Both the position numbers and the translations under genes were made by a program. Below, piece by piece: positions 1 to 8,777 of a stretch of 32,184 bases of DNA. Origin of the DNA: Candidatus Poribacteria bacterium (lineage in GTDB: Bacteria; Poribacteria; WGA-4E; WGA-3G); assembly GCA_022822085.1 (NCBI GenBank), contig JAJECK010000112.1, positions 1 to 32,184 of the forward strand. Direction: 5' to 3'. Within the stretch, counting starts at the first letter, position 1. Each line of letters opens with the position of its first letter. The notes beneath the pieces are model-generated. The model did no database searches. It saw only the letters and a program-made list of their open reading frames with translations, and was not told the DNA's origin.

Positions 1-99
1 GTGACGGTGCTTTGGCGAGGGTGGCAAAGGTTGAATGATATTTCTGATGCCTTTGCCATCCTCAATACCTCACAAGAAGGGGGAGTAACCAACAAATGA
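1..99 (+). CDS. 3' end of a probable IS4-type transposase (partial)
   Basis: Frame 1 is open from the left edge to a TGA at 97-99 and gives 32 residues containing LWRGWQRLNDI near the start. A tryptophan-rich LWRG-QRL stretch close to the C terminus is familiar from IS4-like DDE transposases, which is the only reason for the name. Codon use looks coding, but nothing upstream can be seen, so the catalytic DDE residues cannot be checked. No terminal inverted repeat is obvious in the 40 bases after the stop. It could instead be the tail of an unrelated protein. The existence of a coding tail is fairly likely; the transposase identity is tentative. Confidence 0.4.
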   Translation: MTVLWRGWQRLNDISDAFAILNTSQEGGVTNK

Positions 100-466
100 A
101 TCTTATAGAATTATTCGAAAAAACTTATGGGTAATAGTAAGTTGATAAGGGGGGTTAGGGGGGTTAAATGGTGCGATATTTCAGTGTTTTTAGTCTTTTT
201 AACCCCCTAAATCCCCCTTATCAAGGGGACTTTAAGAGAAAATGCGTAAGTCCTGCCAAAGATAAAATTATGCAACAATTTTGATTTACAATTAATGCTG
301 ATATTTCACTGAATATAAAATTCTTGAAAAATATCGTTATTTGTTGTATACTTATTAAGCATTTTTTGTCTTGATATTCCAAGTTAAAATTTGTAAAGGA
401 AGATTTGGAGGAAAATATTTTATAATCCTTAACTACCTCGTTTAGTTGTCCGGATTGTAATGTGGT
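100..466. other. Intergenic gap with one palindromic repeat
   Basis: This stretch lies between the partial gene and the PAP2 phosphatase. It holds the palindromic repeat at 142-224 and otherwise AT-rich sequence. A short open frame on the minus strand here looks like chance: its protein lacks any recognisable motif and it runs through the repeat. No clear ribosome binding site precedes the PAP2 start. Confidence 0.5.
142..224. repeat. Interspersed palindromic repeat, copy 1
   Basis: Left arm 142-168 begins TTGATAAGGGGGGTTAGGGG. It is the near-perfect reverse complement of the right arm 197-224, which ends CCCCCTTATCAA. The arms enclose about 28 bases. A second copy with the same arms, a similar loop and a similar right flank (a GGACTTT...TGCG...TCCTG string) lies at 26449-26520. 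Two dispersed, imperfectly palindromic copies fit a small MITE- or REP-like family. No coding capacity. Confidence 0.75.
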
Positions 467-1042
467 ATGCTGATTAAACCCGCATACAAGAATCAATACC
501 CTATGTTAAAAGCAATTACGAATAATGTTACCCGATGGGATACTGTGATATTCCACCGTATCTTTGGTTGGAGTGATACACGATTACTTAATCGCTCGTT
601 ACGAGTTATCTCTTGGAGTGCAAACGGATACCTATACCCGATTATTGTTTTATATATATATTTTGCTTTTGAAAGCACAGTGAGCAAACCTTTTCTACTG
701 TCTGCACTTGTTGCATTTCCTATAGAGAGGTGTCTATACCATCTTCTGAAACAGGCATTAAAACGAGACCGACCGTATAATAAAATTGATGATGTTCACT
801 TCCGTGTTAGACCACCAGATGAGTTTAGTTTTCCTTCAGGTCACACTACATCCGCATTTCTTATAATGACATTACTTTCAAATTTCTTTCATGTGCCTGC
901 AATCCAAGTTGGGACGTTTGCCTGGGCATCAATGGTAGGCGTTGCACGAGTATATCTTGGTGTACATTATCCAACTGATGTCCTTGCCGGGGCACTACTC
1001 GGTATCCTTACTGCTGAGATTGGGATGTGGTATGTAATTTAG
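467..1042 (+). CDS. PAP2-family membrane phosphatase
   Basis: This is an integral-membrane acid phosphatase of the PAP2 superfamily, whose members dephosphorylate lipid phosphates such as phosphatidic acid or undecaprenyl pyrophosphate. The three family motifs are complete: K95-x6-R102-P103 (KQALKRDRP), P123-S-G-H126 (PSGH) and R161-x5-H167-x3-D171, with the histidines and arginines expected for the phosphohistidine mechanism. About five hydrophobic segments surround them (roughly 54-68, 75-93, 128-141, 147-164 and 172-191). At 191 residues it is a normal short single-domain member. A second ATG at 503 (residue 13) is an equally good start, since neither has a clear Shine-Dalgarno sequence. 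The substrate cannot be told from sequence. The gene stands alone between repeats. Confidence 0.88.
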   Translation: MLIKPAYKNQYPMLKAITNNVTRWDTVIFHRIFGWSDTRLLNRSLRVISWSANGYLYPIIVLYIYFAFESTVSKPFLLSALVAFPIERCLYHLLKQALKRDRPYNKIDDVHFRVRPPDEFSFPSGHTTSAFLIMTLLSNFFHVPAIQVGTFAWASMVGVARVYLGVHYPTDVLAGALLGILTAEIGMWYVI

Positions 1043-1516
1043 TTCTGCCCAGCCTATAGTTGATTTAAGTGCAGTTTGTCAAACTCATTTCCATTTAACA
1101 AATTATCCAATTTCATATTCAAGTAGACAATAGTAAAGCATCTTATTATATGGCCACGTTGTCCCGTCCACTTTTAGTTTGCGGCTGAACCGGGACATAC
1201 TACAGTATATCTCATAAAATTATAATTTGACACCTTCATTGTAGGGGTGAGGTTACCTCGTTCCTATATAGAAAGGGTTCTTCTAAACGGGTGGGGAGAC
1301 CCCGCCCCTACAAGTGAATTATGAGATACGCTCTAATATTCTGTGCTACAACAGACACAGAAGTTTAGTCTTCTACCTTATTGATGTAACGTGTGTTTTA
1401 AGTCAATAATCTACCATACCCACCAACCTGTTTGCTTACGTATTTTACGACCAATATTCCGATTGACTGTGTAGTATTCCTTTTTACGAACAAGAATTAC
1501 TGCATCGCAAGAAATG
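1043..1516. other. Intergenic gap upstream of the WD40 relic
   Basis: No convincing gene. The gap contains a MITE-like inverted repeat at 1204-1332. A 46-codon minus-strand open frame at 1411-1551 has a plausible-looking composition but overlaps the WD40 relic and has no usual start or ribosome binding site, so it is not called. Confidence 0.5.
1204..1332. repeat. MITE-like element with nested inverted repeats
   Basis: Outer arms 1204-1219 (containing TATCTCATAA) and 1318-1332 (containing TTATGAGATA) are reverse complements with a few mismatches. Inside them, TTGTAGGGGTGAGG near 1239 pairs with CCCCGCCCCTACAAG near 1300-1314. Nested arms around a GC-richer core in AT-rich surroundings suggest a non-autonomous mobile or structured repeat. 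There is no coding frame. Confidence 0.6.
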
Positions 1517-1614
1517 ATATAGTGCCAACTTGAGCTTTCACCAAATGCCAACTTTTAGTCAGTGCTTGTCATGATGGCACTATCCTGATTTGGGATATGA
1601 CTCCTTATCTGTGA
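1517..1614 (+). pseudogene. Relic of the C-terminal blade of a seventh WD40 gene
   Basis: From 1573 to 1614 the frame reads DGTILIWDMTPYL and stop, matching the last 13 residues of the neighbouring array genes (DGTILLWDLTPYL at the end of the gene finishing at 8659). Going upstream, similarity continues at the DNA level to about 1517, through an AFSP-N-like turn and an LLVSAC-like strand. It is interrupted by what looks like a one-base loss near 1536-1540 and an in-frame TGA at 1531. No further upstream part of the gene is recognisable. The sequence after the stop also resembles the spacer after the gene ending at 14173, so this is the remnant of an array member that once preceded the gene at 1708. 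Confidence 0.8.
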
Positions 1615-1707
1615 TAATCAAAGAATCATTAAATACAAATTTACTTTTTTAAACTTTTTTCCCAAAAACCCTCCTCTATATATTAAAACTTGCTCAGGAA
1701 TTTGTTT
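1612..1707 (+). repeat. Upstream spacer duplicated with 14171-14262
   Basis: This 96-base spacer and the spacer at 14171-14262 share long matched blocks: CTTTTTTAAAC, TTTCCCAAAAAC, ATATATTAAAACT and AGGAATTTGT just before the start codon. Each copy follows a WD40 C terminus ending in YL-stop and precedes a type I sigma-WD40 gene. The pair marks a duplication whose left copy retains only the tail of the preceding gene. The conserved blocks may include the promoter, but I could not assign -35 and -10 boxes. The AGGA is the likely Shine-Dalgarno sequence. Confidence 0.65.
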
Positions 1708-4413
1708 ATGCACAACGATCTTCTTGCTTGCAGTAACCTAACAGATAAAGAATTGATTCACCTCGTCCAAAACCGGAATCAGGAGGCTTTTGCGGTGCTT
1801 ATTTCCCGTTGGACACCTCGGATTTGGGATGTTATTGTCGCCAACTCAAGACAAAGGCGAGATACTGAAGAAATTCAAAATGACATCTGGGTAGTTGTAT
1901 GGCAAAATATCAGAGAGCTCAGAAATGTTGATAGTTTTGGGGCTTGGTTACATCGTATTGCATATAACGAATGTAAGCGTTATTATACTTCGGCTCGTAA
2001 ATCACGTAATGAAATACCGCATCAACAGTCAGTGATAGTTGAACAGATAGATCAACATGCTGCAGCGCGGTATCGAGAGGTACAATTGATTGCTGACATA
2101 AAGGAAGCAGTCCATAACTTACCACAAAAGGTGCGTTCTGTAGCAGAATTGTTTTACATAGAATCGTGGCATATTAAAGAAATCGCGGCGGAGCTTAATC
2201 TCGCTATTGGTACAGTTAAAACAAAATTAAGAGAGGTCCGAAAACGCCTGCGTGAAGAATTTGATGTGGAACCGATAAGAGGAGAAGTTATGTCTTCAAA
2301 AAATGGTGTATCACACAGTCCAATGCAAATTGAGACAAAAAAAGCAAAACCAAGCCAAGTCCCCGCACTGCTGAATGTTGTTGCAAACGATCCTACAGGA
2401 AATACTTGGGCACTACCAGAGGGTGCAATTGTTAGACTTGGAAAAGGACACGCGGAAGATGTCAAACTTTCCCCCGATGGAACACATTTTGCTGTAGCCA
2501 CTACAATAGGGTTATGGTGGTATGATGTTTCCTCAATGTCGCCTATTTCTTTATGGGAACCGGGTAAGGGATACATCAATTCCATCCATTTTTCCCCTGA
2601 TGGTAAATGGGTCATCATATCTACTATATATGTTGGGAACAGTACCATCAAGGTAATGGATATTCAAAGCGGAGAGTGCATCATGCAGATTGACGATCAT
2701 GATGCCTATAGCGATCTTGCCTGTTCGTCAAATGGAAAATGGGTTGCGACAGCATCTAAGAAAGGCGTTGTAAAGGTGTTGGATATCCAAACTGGTGAGT
2801 GCCTTGCACAGATGGATCGTGGAGAACACAAATGGCAATCAAATGATATTTCCAAACTCCAATTTTCCCCGGATGGCAAATTACTTGCCGCTGCCGCAGG
2901 GAATCCAAACCTTTATTCAAACGACGAACTTTTAAACCCTGATACAGAAGGGCCTCAAGTTTATGTTTGGTGCCCTGAAACGGGTGAAGTGATACTCAAG
3001 TTTTCAGAACAAAATTTCACCTTTTCCTCGGACAGTCGCTTGTTAGCGGTTACATGTCCTGACGAAACCTTGAACGGTGACGAAAGCGTTGACCGTTGGG
3101 TTACAGTATGGGATTTAACATCGAGGGAACTCCTCACACAATTTACAGGACATGACGATTGGGTAGATGCTATCGCTTTTTCACCGTGTGGACAATTCGT
3201 TGCATCAAGTGACGGGGTCCTACGGGTATGGGATGTTGCAACAGGTTCAGAAAAGAAGGTTTTTCCTGACTTTCCTGACTTTAACAATTATTTCTACTCA
3301 TCGGAAGGACAACTGTTTGTAGTCATAATTACAAGTTCACCTAATTTGTCTATTGAGGTATGGAATGTAGAACATCGTGAAAAGATATTTGAGATATCTG
3401 ATATTGATGATGGTTTGGCATATTCTTTTGCCCGCGCCTATACACAACGATTGGTTAAAACAGCATCCTACAAACAGACAGATGCAAAAATTCCGGTATT
3501 CTCAACAGTGCGAGAACCTCAGTTTCCCCTATGGCTCGTGCTGCAGATAAATTGGTTGGATGACCAGACACTTGTGAGTAATGATGTCACAGGAATAGTA
3601 TTGTGGGATGTTGACAAGAAATGTTATCGAGATACAGTGTCCATAGATGGACGGACAGATGCTATTACCGTTTTACCTTCCGGTAAAATGCTGGTTTCTT
3701 ATTTTCCTGATGATAGGAAAGTGTGTGTTGCCAACATACCTGATCAGCAAATTGCTGAGTTCACTTTTCCTGATGAACTATTGGAATTGAATCGTTATCG
3801 TGCATTTGCACCGACTGGTGAGTATATTGCGACAGGAAGTAGTGAAGGTACAGTCTATGTGTGGGATCTCAAGCAATCTGATCACCCGATACGCCTCAAG
3901 GGACATACAGATTACATTTACAGGTGTACGTTTTCGTGGGATGGGAAACGACTCGTGAGTGGAGCAAGTGACAAGACTGCCCGTGTGTGGGATGTGGAAT
4001 TAGGGAAAGAAATTGCCAGATTACATATTAACGAGTCTGACACAGCGTGGGGATTTGTGTTCTCACCCTGTGGGAACCTTATCGCGGGTTCTTTGGATAA
4101 TGAGATACGTTTCTGGTGTGCTAAGCAGTTCGTAAAGGTCCGTTCAATACCGCAACCGGAAAAGAACAGGCAGACACATCCACTTGCATTTTCACCTTGT
4201 GGAAAGTATCTTGCAGCAGCGACTTGGTGGCAGGAGGATTCGGAAAATCTGGCAATTCGGATATGGGATGTTAATACAGGTGAACAAATTCATGCTTTCC
4301 AGGGACATAATTCACTCGTGCAATCGCTTGCGTTTTCCCCAAATGGCACAATGTTAGCGATTGGTTGTTGCAATGGCACAATCCTGGTGTGGGACTTAAA
4401 ACCGTATCTATAA
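1708..4413 (+). CDS. ECF sigma factor fused to a double WD40 propeller (type I)
   Basis: The 901-residue product has sigma region 2 at about 11-93 (core-binding and -10 recognition helices, ...DSFGAWLHRIAYNECKRYY) and region 4 at about 133-186 with a helix-turn-helix (IKEIAAELNLAIGTVKTKLR). A hydrophilic linker follows, then the propeller entry strand NTWALPEGAIVRLGKG near 232. I count 14 WD40-like blades, enough for two seven-bladed propellers, ending at the very C terminus in WDLKPYL. ECF-WD40 fusions are known from planctomycetes; the ligand is unknown. ATG 1708 is preferred over TTG 1690 because of the AGGAA spaced before it and alignment with the paralog at 14263. An internal Shine-Dalgarno and ATG sit at 2279-2292. 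Two propeller-only genes follow with gaps of 19 and 18 bases, so the three probably form an operon. No anti-sigma gene is adjacent. Confidence 0.9.
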   Translation: MHNDLLACSNLTDKELIHLVQNRNQEAFAVLISRWTPRIWDVIVANSRQRRDTEEIQNDIWVVVWQNIRELRNVDSFGAWLHRIAYNECKRYYTSARKSRNEIPHQQSVIVEQIDQHAAARYREVQLIADIKEAVHNLPQKVRSVAELFYIESWHIKEIAAELNLAIGTVKTKLREVRKRLREEFDVEPIRGEVMSSKNGVSHSPMQIETKKAKPSQVPALLNVVANDPTGNTWALPEGAIVRLGKGHAEDVKLSPDGTHFAVATTIGLWWYDVSSMSPISLWEPGKGYINSIHFSPDGKWVIISTIYVGNSTIKVMDIQSGECIMQIDDHDAYSDLACSSNGKWVATASKKGVVKVLDIQTGECLAQMDRGEHKWQSNDISKLQFSPDGKLLAAAAGNPNLYSNDELLNPDTEGPQVYVWCPETGEVILKFSEQNFTFSSDSRLLAVTCPDETLNGDESVDRWVTVWDLTSRELLTQFTGHDDWVDAIAFSPCGQFVASSDGVLRVWDVATGSEKKVFPDFPDFNNYFYSSEGQLFVVIITSSPNLSIEVWNVEHREKIFEISDIDDGLAYSFARAYTQRLVKTASYKQTDAKIPVFSTVREPQFPLWLVLQINWLDDQTLVSNDVTGIVLWDVDKKCYRDTVSIDGRTDAITVLPSGKMLVSYFPDDRKVCVANIPDQQIAEFTFPDELLELNRYRAFAPTGEYIATGSSEGTVYVWDLKQSDHPIRLKGHTDYIYRCTFSWDGKRLVSGASDKTARVWDVELGKEIARLHINESDTAWGFVFSPCGNLIAGSLDNEIRFWCAKQFVKVRSIPQPEKNRQTHPLAFSPCGKYLAAATWWQEDSENLAIRIWDVNTGEQIHAFQGHNSLVQSLAFSPNGTMLAIGCCNGTILVWDLKPYL
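2279..2292 (+). promoter_or_regulatory. Internal ribosome binding site and ATG at the sigma/propeller junction
   Basis: GAGGAG (2279-2284) stands five bases before an in-frame ATG (2290-2292, residue 195), just after sigma region 4. Initiation here would give a free type I propeller protein like the one encoded at 4433. The same arrangement occurs in all four fusions. Confidence 0.55.
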
Positions 4414-4432
4414 AAAACAAGGAGTAGACACA

Positions 4433-6490
4433 ATGCAAAACCGAAAACCCGCGGAGCTTAATGTTGTCCCAAACGATATAATTGGGAACACCTGGGCATT
4501 ACCACATGATGCAATTGCGCGATTTGGAATAGGGAACGAGAAGTCCGTTAGGCTTTCTCCCGATGGCAGGTATCTCGCCGTTGGCACTGGGATAGGTCTA
4601 TTGTGGTATGATACCACGTCTATGTTGCCGATTTCATTATGGGAAACCGAACGAGGACTAATTTCTTTTGTCGAATTCTCTCATGATGGCACACAGATTG
4701 TGATTGGCAATTGGGATGGTATCATAAAGGTCATGGATGTTCAAACCGCAGAATGTATTTATGAAATGGAAGTGCCATGTTTATATTTCACCTTATCATC
4801 AAACAACAAATGGATTGCAACTTCGGATGGGCAAGGAATGGTTAGAGTGTATGATATACACAACGATGAGCTTTTAGCACAGATGGATCTCGGAGAACAT
4901 AAATGGAAGACAAACGATATTTCTCAGCTTGAATTTTCACCAGATGGCAACCTCCTTGCTGCCGCAGCAAGATTCTGGGCTCCTGACGATGACCGTGTGC
5001 TTATCCCCGACAGAGAAGGCGAGCGAACATACCTTTGGAATCCAGAAACAGGGGAGGAAATTCTCAAGTTTGCAGGAAGAAATTTTGTCTTTTCGGCAGA
5101 TAGCTGTTTGTTGGCAGCCGCATCTCCTGATGATTCCCATTCCTCCAGTGATGTTAAGCGTATTGACCGCTGTGTGTCAGTGTGGGATATTAAAAACAAG
5201 GAACGTATTACCCACTTCACAGGACATACTGATTGGGTAGACTGGATCGCTTTTTCACCGTGTGGTAAGTTCATCGCATCATGCGATAAAACGCTGCGAG
5301 TATGGGAACTGGCAACCGGCACGCAAAAGATGGCGTATGAGAAGTGCTATGATTCCTTCTACTCCCCGGACGGTGTGTTATTTGGGTTTATATTTGTTTC
5401 CGATGATACTATAGAGGTTTGGAACATGGATTCTCAGCAAAAAGTGCTGGAACTACCTCAAAATATTAATTTTAAATTAGCAAAAGAGAGGGTTTTCACC
5501 TACATGCGAGAACATCAATTCCAAACCGCTGAAATAATTTCTAATGAACAAGCAAATAGCAAAAAGTGGACACTTCCAATAGAACATAGGATTCATTTTG
5601 CCACACCGGACCCGTTGGTTGTTTGGGTGGATGATGAGACACTTGCGAGTGGTAGTATTAGGCAAGGTATTGTGTTATGGGATATCGTGGAAAAACGGGT
5701 TCGAGAAAGATTCTTGAATGATGAATATATTCATGTTTTCACAGTTCTACCTGACGGTAAAATGTTAGCTGCCTTGGTTTGCTCTCAATACGAATCGACT
5801 AAGGTATGGGATGTTACAAATTCTGATAAACCTATCGCTGAGTTTAATTCAAATGTATGGTGGGAACGTCATCAAGCCTTCTCTCCCGCAGGTGATCGCA
5901 TGGCTGCAGGGAGTTGGGAAGAAGGTAAAGTGTATGTGTGGAATCTTGAGCAACCTGAGCATCCGATGCAACTTACGGGACATACAGATTCTATTGAGGT
6001 AGTGGCATTTTCCCCAAATGGAAAGATGCTTGCGAGCGGGGCATGGGACAACACTACACGTTTGTGGGATGTTACGTTGGGCAAAGAAATTGCCACATTG
6101 CCTACAGACGTGCCTCTGACAACAAGGGCAATAAAATTCTCGCCTTGTGGTAACACAATAGCTGGAGGATTGGGCAGCGAAATCCGTTTGTGGTGTACGG
6201 AGCAGCTTACAACATTACGCACAATACCACAACCAGACAACAACCAACGGACTTATGCACTCGCTTTTTCTCCGTGTGGCAATTATCTGGCATCGGGAAC
6301 TTGGTGGGAGAAAGGCATGCAAAAAATGGCTATCCGTATATGGGAGGTTGCTACAGGAGAGAATATCCGGACCTTTTGGGGGCATAACTCAGATGTACAA
6401 TCGCTTGCGTTTTCGCCAAACGGCACAATGCTGGCGAGTGGTGGTTTTGATGGCACTATCTTGGTGTGGGATTTGAAACCGTATCTATAG
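4433..6490 (+). CDS. Stand-alone double WD40 propeller protein (type I)
   Basis: This 685-residue protein lacks the sigma domain but otherwise parallels the C-terminal part of the gene at 1708. Entry strand NTWALPHDAIARFGIG lies at about 22-37. About 14 blades follow, with turns such as LSPDG, FSPDG and FSPCG and blade ends such as LWYD and VWD, and the C terminus is WDLKPYL. There is no signal peptide or membrane segment, so it should be cytoplasmic. AAGGAG (4419-4424) stands eight bases before the ATG and 6 bases after the stop of the preceding fusion, giving an operon-like gap of 19 bases. It may bind the same partner as the fused propeller, or titrate it; this is inference. WD40 proteins are scaffolds, and nothing suggests an enzyme. 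Confidence 0.88.
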   Translation: MQNRKPAELNVVPNDIIGNTWALPHDAIARFGIGNEKSVRLSPDGRYLAVGTGIGLLWYDTTSMLPISLWETERGLISFVEFSHDGTQIVIGNWDGIIKVMDVQTAECIYEMEVPCLYFTLSSNNKWIATSDGQGMVRVYDIHNDELLAQMDLGEHKWKTNDISQLEFSPDGNLLAAAARFWAPDDDRVLIPDREGERTYLWNPETGEEILKFAGRNFVFSADSCLLAAASPDDSHSSSDVKRIDRCVSVWDIKNKERITHFTGHTDWVDWIAFSPCGKFIASCDKTLRVWELATGTQKMAYEKCYDSFYSPDGVLFGFIFVSDDTIEVWNMDSQQKVLELPQNINFKLAKERVFTYMREHQFQTAEIISNEQANSKKWTLPIEHRIHFATPDPLVVWVDDETLASGSIRQGIVLWDIVEKRVRERFLNDEYIHVFTVLPDGKMLAALVCSQYESTKVWDVTNSDKPIAEFNSNVWWERHQAFSPAGDRMAAGSWEEGKVYVWNLEQPEHPMQLTGHTDSIEVVAFSPNGKMLASGAWDNTTRLWDVTLGKEIATLPTDVPLTTRAIKFSPCGNTIAGGLGSEIRLWCTEQLTTLRTIPQPDNNQRTYALAFSPCGNYLASGTWWEKGMQKMAIRIWEVATGENIRTFWGHNSDVQSLAFSPNGTMLASGGFDGTILVWDLKPYL

Positions 6491-6508
6491 AACACAAGGA
6501 GGTATTTA

Positions 6509-8659
6509 ATGAAAGATAAAAAAGCAATCACTCCCGTATCTGAAAGCATGGTTGGAGATGATGTAACAACCTGGGCACTCCCTGAAGGTACGATTGCCCG
6601 TTTAGGACGCGGTCGTAAACCTGATATCGCGTTCTCACCCGATGGTCAATATTTTGGCATCGGTACCTCATTAGGACTCTGGATGTATAACTTGGCAACA
6701 CTATCCCCTATTGCGCTATGGGAAACAGAAAGAGGCATGGTGGGTCGCATTGCATTTTCACCTAATGGAAGATGGATTGCCGCCAGCAATTCCGACAATA
6801 TTTTAAAAGTGTTGAATATCCAAAATGGTGCTTGCTTAATTCAAGTAGAGACAGAAGATTATATTACTGGGTTAACCTTTTCACATGATAATCACTACCT
6901 CGCTGCTGCTTATGCAAGTTCGTCAACTGTTGAAGTTTGGCGTTCAGAAACTGGCGAACCTGATGGACAATATTATACTGATACTGAAATAGCAGGCTTC
7001 CACAGACCAATTAGTATCTCTCCTGATTCGCAACTAATAGTATCTACAGGTAGTAGTGAAACGTACCATAATGCTGATGAAGTAGTTGTATGGGAAGTCG
7101 GAAAGGAGCAACAAATTGTTTCACTAAACGAACATCTTTCTCGGGTCTCAACGCTCTGTTTTTCACCGTGTGGGAAGTTCCTCGCCTCTGGTGGCGAAGA
7201 TGGCACAGTCTACATGTGGGATGTTAACACTTGGCAACAAGTCCGAAAATATACCGATTATGGTCACGTGTATCGTATTATTCCTTCTTGGACACCAGAC
7301 GGAATTCTACGCGCAGCGATTGTCCATTATGAAGATACCACTCCCGCCACTATATCTGTCTGTGACCTTGAAAGTAATGAGCAGCTTTACACCGATCAAG
7401 TATGGGGTAATACCGGGCAATTTTCCGATCCAGATGATTGGGGCAACACTGTCGTCCTTTCAGACGGTTCGCGCCTCGTATACGAAAGCCGACACGAATT
7501 TATCAACGTATGGACTTCTGACGATCCTGTCAAACGTCAATTCACGCATTCGCCTATCTCGTTTCCTGATTCTGCACATTTGCCTGTTGCGTTTCCTACT
7601 ACAGTTTTTTCAGATGACGGTAAAACATTAGCAGTAAAACATCATCATGAAGGTGTTATATTATGGGATATTGAAAGTAAACGTTCGCGTCCGGCAATTA
7701 AAGTGGAATCAGCAGGTAAAAATCAATTTGTCCATAAAACCGATAGCGGAAAACTTTATGTCACAAGTATCAAAGATGATAATGTTAAGCTTTGGGAAGC
7801 TGATGGGAATGGTATCCCTCTAATTGAAGGAACAGGACGCAAATATTGGAGTGCATTTCCTACCTTGGCACCGACAGGCACGCTTTTTGCTTACGCCGAT
7901 GAAGACGGCAACATAAAGGTGTGGGATGTGATAGAGGGTAAGCAACTATATAAATTGCCCCATCCTCTTATTGAAGATCATGAATTTTATGAAGAAGACG
8001 ATTTTTTTGATGAGGATGATGATTATATGGATGATGAAGAGGATGGTGACACTATCAAAACGGTGAAATTCAGTTATGATGGAAAGTTTCTCGCAAGTGA
8101 ATCAACCTATGGAGATGTGATAGTGTGGGACTTGAAACGCAGGAAGGTGATAGGTGCGTTTCCAAGTGGTATAGAACCATCAATCATAGGTTTTTCTCCG
8201 TGTGGACAGTACCTCGCTTGCAACGGAGATGAAATCTTGCTTTGGAACATTGCACAATGTAAACTACATAAGACCGGACTAAATCAAGGACCTTTCGAGT
8301 TTATTAATTTTTCTCCTGATGGACAGTATTTAGCTTGCAGCGGGGATGAAACGTTCTTATATAATCTGAAACAAGGTGAAATTCATGTGGTGTTGTCCGG
8401 ACTACAAGAGTGCAATCGTATGTATGCTGCCGCGTTTTCCTCTTGCAGTAGATATTTAGCTGCCGGTGCATGGTGGGAAGATGGTTTAGAGAAGATGCCG
8501 ATCTGTTTGTGGGAAGTAGAGACAGGTAAACATTTAACAACCTTTTGGGGACATCCAACAGATGTGCAAGCTCTTGCATTTTCCCCAGACAACACACTTT
8601 TAGCCAGTGCAAGTTATGATGGCACTATCCTGCTTTGGGATTTAACACCTTATCTTTGA
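6509..8659 (+). CDS. Stand-alone double WD40 propeller protein (type II)
   Basis: The 716-residue protein opens with TTWALPEGTIARLGRG (about 21-36) and is closest to the propellers of the type II fusions at 8846 and 11564, sharing FTHSPISF and the IEGTGRKYWSA region. I count 15 blade-like repeats, one more than its relatives: two neighbouring units (GQYLACNGDEILLWN and GQYLACSGDETFLYN, about 567-610) look like a recent blade duplication. A very acidic loop at about 489-511, rich in D and E, separates two blades. The C terminus is WDLTPYL. AAGGAGGT (6496-6503) stands five bases before the ATG and the gap to the previous gene is 18 bases, so it is probably the third gene of the 1708 operon despite belonging to the other subfamily. 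Cytoplasmic, ligand unknown. Confidence 0.88.
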   Translation: MKDKKAITPVSESMVGDDVTTWALPEGTIARLGRGRKPDIAFSPDGQYFGIGTSLGLWMYNLATLSPIALWETERGMVGRIAFSPNGRWIAASNSDNILKVLNIQNGACLIQVETEDYITGLTFSHDNHYLAAAYASSSTVEVWRSETGEPDGQYYTDTEIAGFHRPISISPDSQLIVSTGSSETYHNADEVVVWEVGKEQQIVSLNEHLSRVSTLCFSPCGKFLASGGEDGTVYMWDVNTWQQVRKYTDYGHVYRIIPSWTPDGILRAAIVHYEDTTPATISVCDLESNEQLYTDQVWGNTGQFSDPDDWGNTVVLSDGSRLVYESRHEFINVWTSDDPVKRQFTHSPISFPDSAHLPVAFPTTVFSDDGKTLAVKHHHEGVILWDIESKRSRPAIKVESAGKNQFVHKTDSGKLYVTSIKDDNVKLWEADGNGIPLIEGTGRKYWSAFPTLAPTGTLFAYADEDGNIKVWDVIEGKQLYKLPHPLIEDHEFYEEDDFFDEDDDYMDDEEDGDTIKTVKFSYDGKFLASESTYGDVIVWDLKRRKVIGAFPSGIEPSIIGFSPCGQYLACNGDEILLWNIAQCKLHKTGLNQGPFEFINFSPDGQYLACSGDETFLYNLKQGEIHVVLSGLQECNRMYAAAFSSCSRYLAAGAWWEDGLEKMPICLWEVETGKHLTTFWGHPTDVQALAFSPDNTLLASASYDGTILLWDLTPYL

Positions 8660-8777
8660 TTGTTTTATTGAATTGTCAATCCTCCTGTGTAAGCTCATAA
8701 AACAATTGTGTAAATGCGCTCTTCTAAATAACAGGATTATGGGCTAAACTATAAAATTCAATTGAATTATGCCAACC

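Noticed and set aside
1411-1551. 46-codon minus-strand open frame with a plausible composition (ends in KIRKQTGWWVW)
   Set aside because: It has only a TTG start without a ribosome binding site, matches no known family and overlaps the WD40 relic on the other strand. I could not support it as a gene.
2154-3287. Long antisense open frames inside the WD40 genes (also at 5872-6243, 9415-9759, 12133-12495, 13636-14109)
   Set aside because: They recur at the same places opposite the repeated FSPDG and VWD codons and read as serine- and proline-rich mirror images of the blades. They are shadows of the repeat, not genes.
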